NCBI GenBank assembly: GCA_023079485.1
Contig: CM041086.1
Span: 12,594,401 to 12,658,400, forward strand
Direction: 5' to 3'
Origin: Archilochus colubris
Lineage: Eukaryota > Chordata > Aves > Apodiformes > Trochilidae
DNA length: 64,000 nucleotides
Shown here: one piece after another, positions 60,873-64,000 of the stretch
Layout of the letters: each line of letters opens with the position of its first letter
How positions within the stretch are numbered: position 1 is the first letter of the stretch
Notes under the pieces: generated by a model
The model's database searches: none
Told to the model about the DNA's origin: nothing
The model's input: only the letters and a program-made list of their open reading frames with translations
Program-made: the position numbers and the translations under genes

Positions 60873-62060
60873 TTTTTGTCTGTCTAAATGAATACACTGG
60901 GCAGGCCTGGCCATTTCCTTGGTAACTACTGAGGGGAATCAGTACTCATGTAGCCTGGATGATCATCTGCCCCTGGGTTTCTGAGAGTGAAACTGCATCA
61001 AGTAGTTCAACCTACTTTTCTCCATCAATATGGAATTCATCCTTACTCTGCCATTAGCAGTAAACCTCTCCAGTTCTCTCAGGCACCAGACTCACAGGGA
61101 GAACTCAGTGCCATGAGATAACTGAATCAGATGCGTGACTGAAATACCCCAGATAATACGAAGCATGTAAAAGAGATGTAATCAATTTTAGAACAAAGTA
61201 AAATCTGCAGTCATTTATCCTACTTCCACTAATATCTAAAGATAAATAATGTCATGCATTAAATAATTCCATCACTTTTGTTCCAGTGATGAGAATCTTC
61301 TAGCAAGTACCAGAAAATAAAAAAAACAACATTGAAAAAGTGCAACAATCATAAAAGTGAAAAAAAAGTGGAAAAAAACCATACACCTAGTACAGTTATG
61401 TGTATTCAGCACAGATTTTCCACTCAGCTCCCTTTCCAACAGGAGAAAGGTTGAGTTTTGGCAACTCCATCAAGTGAGCAGAACTAGAGGAAATGCAGGT
61501 TCTTTTTTGCTTAAGGAATCAGGATTTCAGCATCTGTATCCCAAATACCAAGTCAGATACACTGTCCATTAGGTAAGGCACAGTTTTCTCTGATAACGAG
61601 CAAAAAAATTTGTATATCTTAGGCTAGGTGATGCTGAGAAAAGTATAAAAACTTGCAAATTCAGAACTTTTGAGCCTTCACAGTCATTTCAGAGCACATG
61701 GTTTTACAAGCCTCATCAACCTTTACCCTGCTTAGTACCTGTCAGCAAGCAGAAGGGAAAGACAATGCTGTTTTGAAAGCTAAATGTTCTTGGCATAGTC
61801 TCCACTTTGTTTTATAAGATTTTTTGAAGTTGCCTGCTTCTGCTTCTGAAACACGGGCTCCTCTGTTTTCAAGCTAAAATATGAAGTTAAGATGCTTTTA
61901 AATTAACTGAATAGATCTAGTAAGTGTGGTGTGTCAAATCCTCACCAGTTTTGTACCTAAGGATGCTTCATAATAACAAAGGATCTCATGGAATTGAGAT
62001 CCACAGGTTAAGTTTTGCACAGCATAAAAAGAATTATTTTATCTATTTCAAGCTTATTAC
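60873..62060. other. Presumed intron, no feature seen
   Basis: Unique AT-rich DNA. A plus-strand donor at 61,570-61,573 (ATTAG, then GTAAGG) has a moderate acceptor 42 bases upstream. It has no partner exons, so I leave it uncalled. Confidence 0.45.
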
Positions 62061-62092
62061 CTTCAAGTATCATGGAGCATCCCTTTTGTACA
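62061..62092 (-). CDS. Candidate 32-nt coding exon
   Basis: On the minus strand a strong acceptor (TTCCTCACTGTGTTTGCAG) precedes 32 bases that end in a fair donor (CTTGAAG, then GTAATA). Only one frame is open: it enters in phase 2, reads VQKGCSMILE and leaves in phase 1, which is the phase required by the next candidate exon at 58,296-58,325. The joined product reads ...SMILEELELVFSHHQ. Its donor is the weakest of the chain, so it is the least certain member. Exons further upstream would lie beyond the window. Confidence 0.33.
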
Positions 62093-64000
62093 CTGCAAAC
62101 ACAGTGAGGAATAACCCTGCTGACCCTCTCTGTGCCATTCATTATTATACATCCTTCTGTCATACTCCTCTTTATTAGTCTGCTCTTAGAATTAAATGGC
62201 TTTTAGCTTGCCTAATACTGTTTGAAATGAAAGTCCCTTTATGCCTATAAACATTTCAGCTGCCCTTTTTGGACCCCTTTCACTTTCAGCTCCAGTCTTA
62301 TTTGAGAAGATAATTTTGTATCCATTTCTCCAGCTGCAGAGGAGCAGTAATAAGAAGGGCCGAGACAGTATTATAGTAAGCAGGAAGGCTCCCATGCTAT
62401 TAATATTTATTTCCTGCTGGTATCTGGAGGCATCAGCTGATCCAGAGTCCTATTGTGATGAACTACACAGCCATGTAGTACATGACAGCCCTTGCTCAAG
62501 GGACTGTATCAAGAGGGATACGGGGATGTCAGAGAGGGAGAATTCATGTGGCAAATTTACTTTTCTAATGCAAACTCATTGCCTTGCAACCTCCCAGCAG
62601 ATGCAGCCTGTGCTTGGTGAGAGCCTGGTGCCTGTTTGATACTGAGAACCCCCCAGGGGAGCTGGTCCCTGCTGTCACAGATCCCCACACAACCTTTACC
62701 ACGAAGCCACAAACAAACCCAGCACTCCATCTCCATCTGCACAAGGTTGAAGAGCAGCACCAGGACACCAGATACCAAAGAACTCAAGAGATGGCTTTTG
62801 TGAGGAGAAGAAAACCTCCAGGGAGGGGAACCTGCTTGCTGAGCAGCCACGGAGAAGACAAGCACAGAGATCAGGCTCACATGGAGCAGTCACTTGAAAG
62901 CATGAAGTGTTTTAGTGACCAAAATCACTCCAACTCAGGCCAGGAGAAAACACACTAGGTATTAAATGGCCTAGTTTAATATTAGGTATTAAACACACCA
63001 GTAATTAGAAAATGCAAACACCCACATTGATAATGTTCTCAGGGAAAGAACATTTCAGAAGCATCAAGCAGATAAATAAGAAATCTAAATCCCACTTAGA
63101 AAGTGAAAATCAAAGCACAACTTGGACACCACAACCTGGTCCTCACAACCGCTGCTGCTTTCTGCTCACCCCAGCTATGTCTGAGTGCCAGCACAAGGCA
63201 TTTCAGGGATTGTGCTCATCCCTCTCCTCCCACCTGTTAGCTGCTTTCTGCTCTGCATCCTCCCAGCCACCTCCTCCTGAAGGATCCCCCTCACCCTGTG
63301 CCCAGGGGCTGTCTCCTCCTCACCTCCCTGCTCCAAGCCCCTGGGAGTGGACAGGAAGATTTGTTTGCCTGAATTTCTCTCCTGGGAACAGTTTGTTATT
63401 ACAAGAAAAGACAGGATGTTTGCTACGTAGGCCTAAAGGTGGCTCTACAACAGCTCTGCTCAGGGTGTACACAACCTTTTTAGTGGGGAAAGCAGGGCAC
63501 AGTCAAAAGGAGCACTTGAAGGCAGACAAGCAGCTTCAGCAGCGAGCAAGCTCTCTTGCTGTTTGAGTACACTTAGGAGAACATAAAAACAGTGAGAGTG
63601 AAAAGCAGAAACAGTGATGGAGGAGCTCCTTGAGGCATTAGAAGAGAGCAGGCAGCCCTTGGTTGGTTTTCTTTGACTGACTCCATAACATTATAACAAG
63701 TCACTTATCCAAGATGCAAGCAAGGGCGTTTTTACCTGTACCCACCAGCTCAGCTCTTACACCCCATTTCCTTATATGATTAAGGAACAGGTTTTATCTC
63801 CCGTGGTAGATTTGTCAGATATCCACAATGACTGCAGTAGTGAGAACACCCAGGATCCTTCTCTGCCCCATCTCCATCCCTTTCTGATTCTCTTTCTGAT
63901 TTTGGCAGGTCAGCCTCCTTCACCTGCCTGTATTATATCACAGGCATATTTTTAAATATGAAATAGCAGGTGGGTTCCTAATACACAATCAGAAATGGAA
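62093..64000. other. No gene seen
   Basis: Unique sequence. The ATTAAA-rich spot at 62,955-62,993 holds two copies of TAGGTATTAAA. A GC-richer patch at 63,120-63,360 has a minus-strand splice pair enclosing 17 bases, probably a decoy. The 184-codon plus frame 63,012-63,566 has no motif. Further 5' exons of the upstream minus-strand gene may lie beyond the right edge. Confidence 0.5.

Noticed and set aside
63012..63566. 184-codon plus-strand open frame
   Set aside because: It is low in motif content and proline/serine-rich across a GC-richer patch, with no splice or promoter context.
1..64000. CRISPR arrays, bacterial defence systems, tRNA/rRNA genes, endogenous viral or LTR elements
   Set aside because: I saw no regularly spaced palindromic repeats, no cloverleaf-like tRNA with A/B boxes, no LTR pairs and no viral-type coding remnants. 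The DNA is eukaryotic and mostly non-coding.

Overview
The window reads as vertebrate nuclear DNA, most probably from a bird. The only interspersed repeats I recognise are four truncated CR1 LINE tails. One still ends in the short ATTCTATGAT direct repeats typical of avian and reptilian CR1. I see no Alu, L1, tRNA-derived SINE or LTR element. The rest is AT-rich single-copy sequence with short A-runs and one strong CpG island. There are no bacterial-style operons, and nearly all open frames longer than 60 codons look like chance frames in non-coding DNA.

Layout: from 1 to about 31,000 I see almost no gene content, only two CR1 tails, A-rich tracts and several homeodomain/POU-motif-rich blocks that resemble conserved non-coding elements. 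From about 27,300 to 46,800 there is a set of minus-strand splice-site pairs. The best is an exon at 34,832-34,932 whose ATG opens a classic hydrophobic signal peptide or signal anchor. A CpG island at about 46,290-47,700 contains a consensus minus-strand splice donor at 46,774, so it probably holds the promoter and non-coding first exon of that gene. From 54,357 to 62,092 four further minus-strand exons join in one phase-consistent frame and end at a TGA, which suggests the C-terminal tail of a second, upstream minus-strand gene. Just beyond its last exon lies a 365-bp pure purine minisatellite of about 25 units (53,928-54,293).

How it fits together (inference): two minus-strand genes may lie in tandem. 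One would terminate near 54.4 kb. The other would start at the 47-kb CpG island, cross a roughly 12-kb first intron and begin translation at 34.9 kb. I cannot name either protein. Exon calls rest on splice motifs, frame openness and phase agreement only, with no homology search or RNA evidence, so they should be read as ranked hypotheses. The CpG island, the CR1 tails and the minisatellite are secure.
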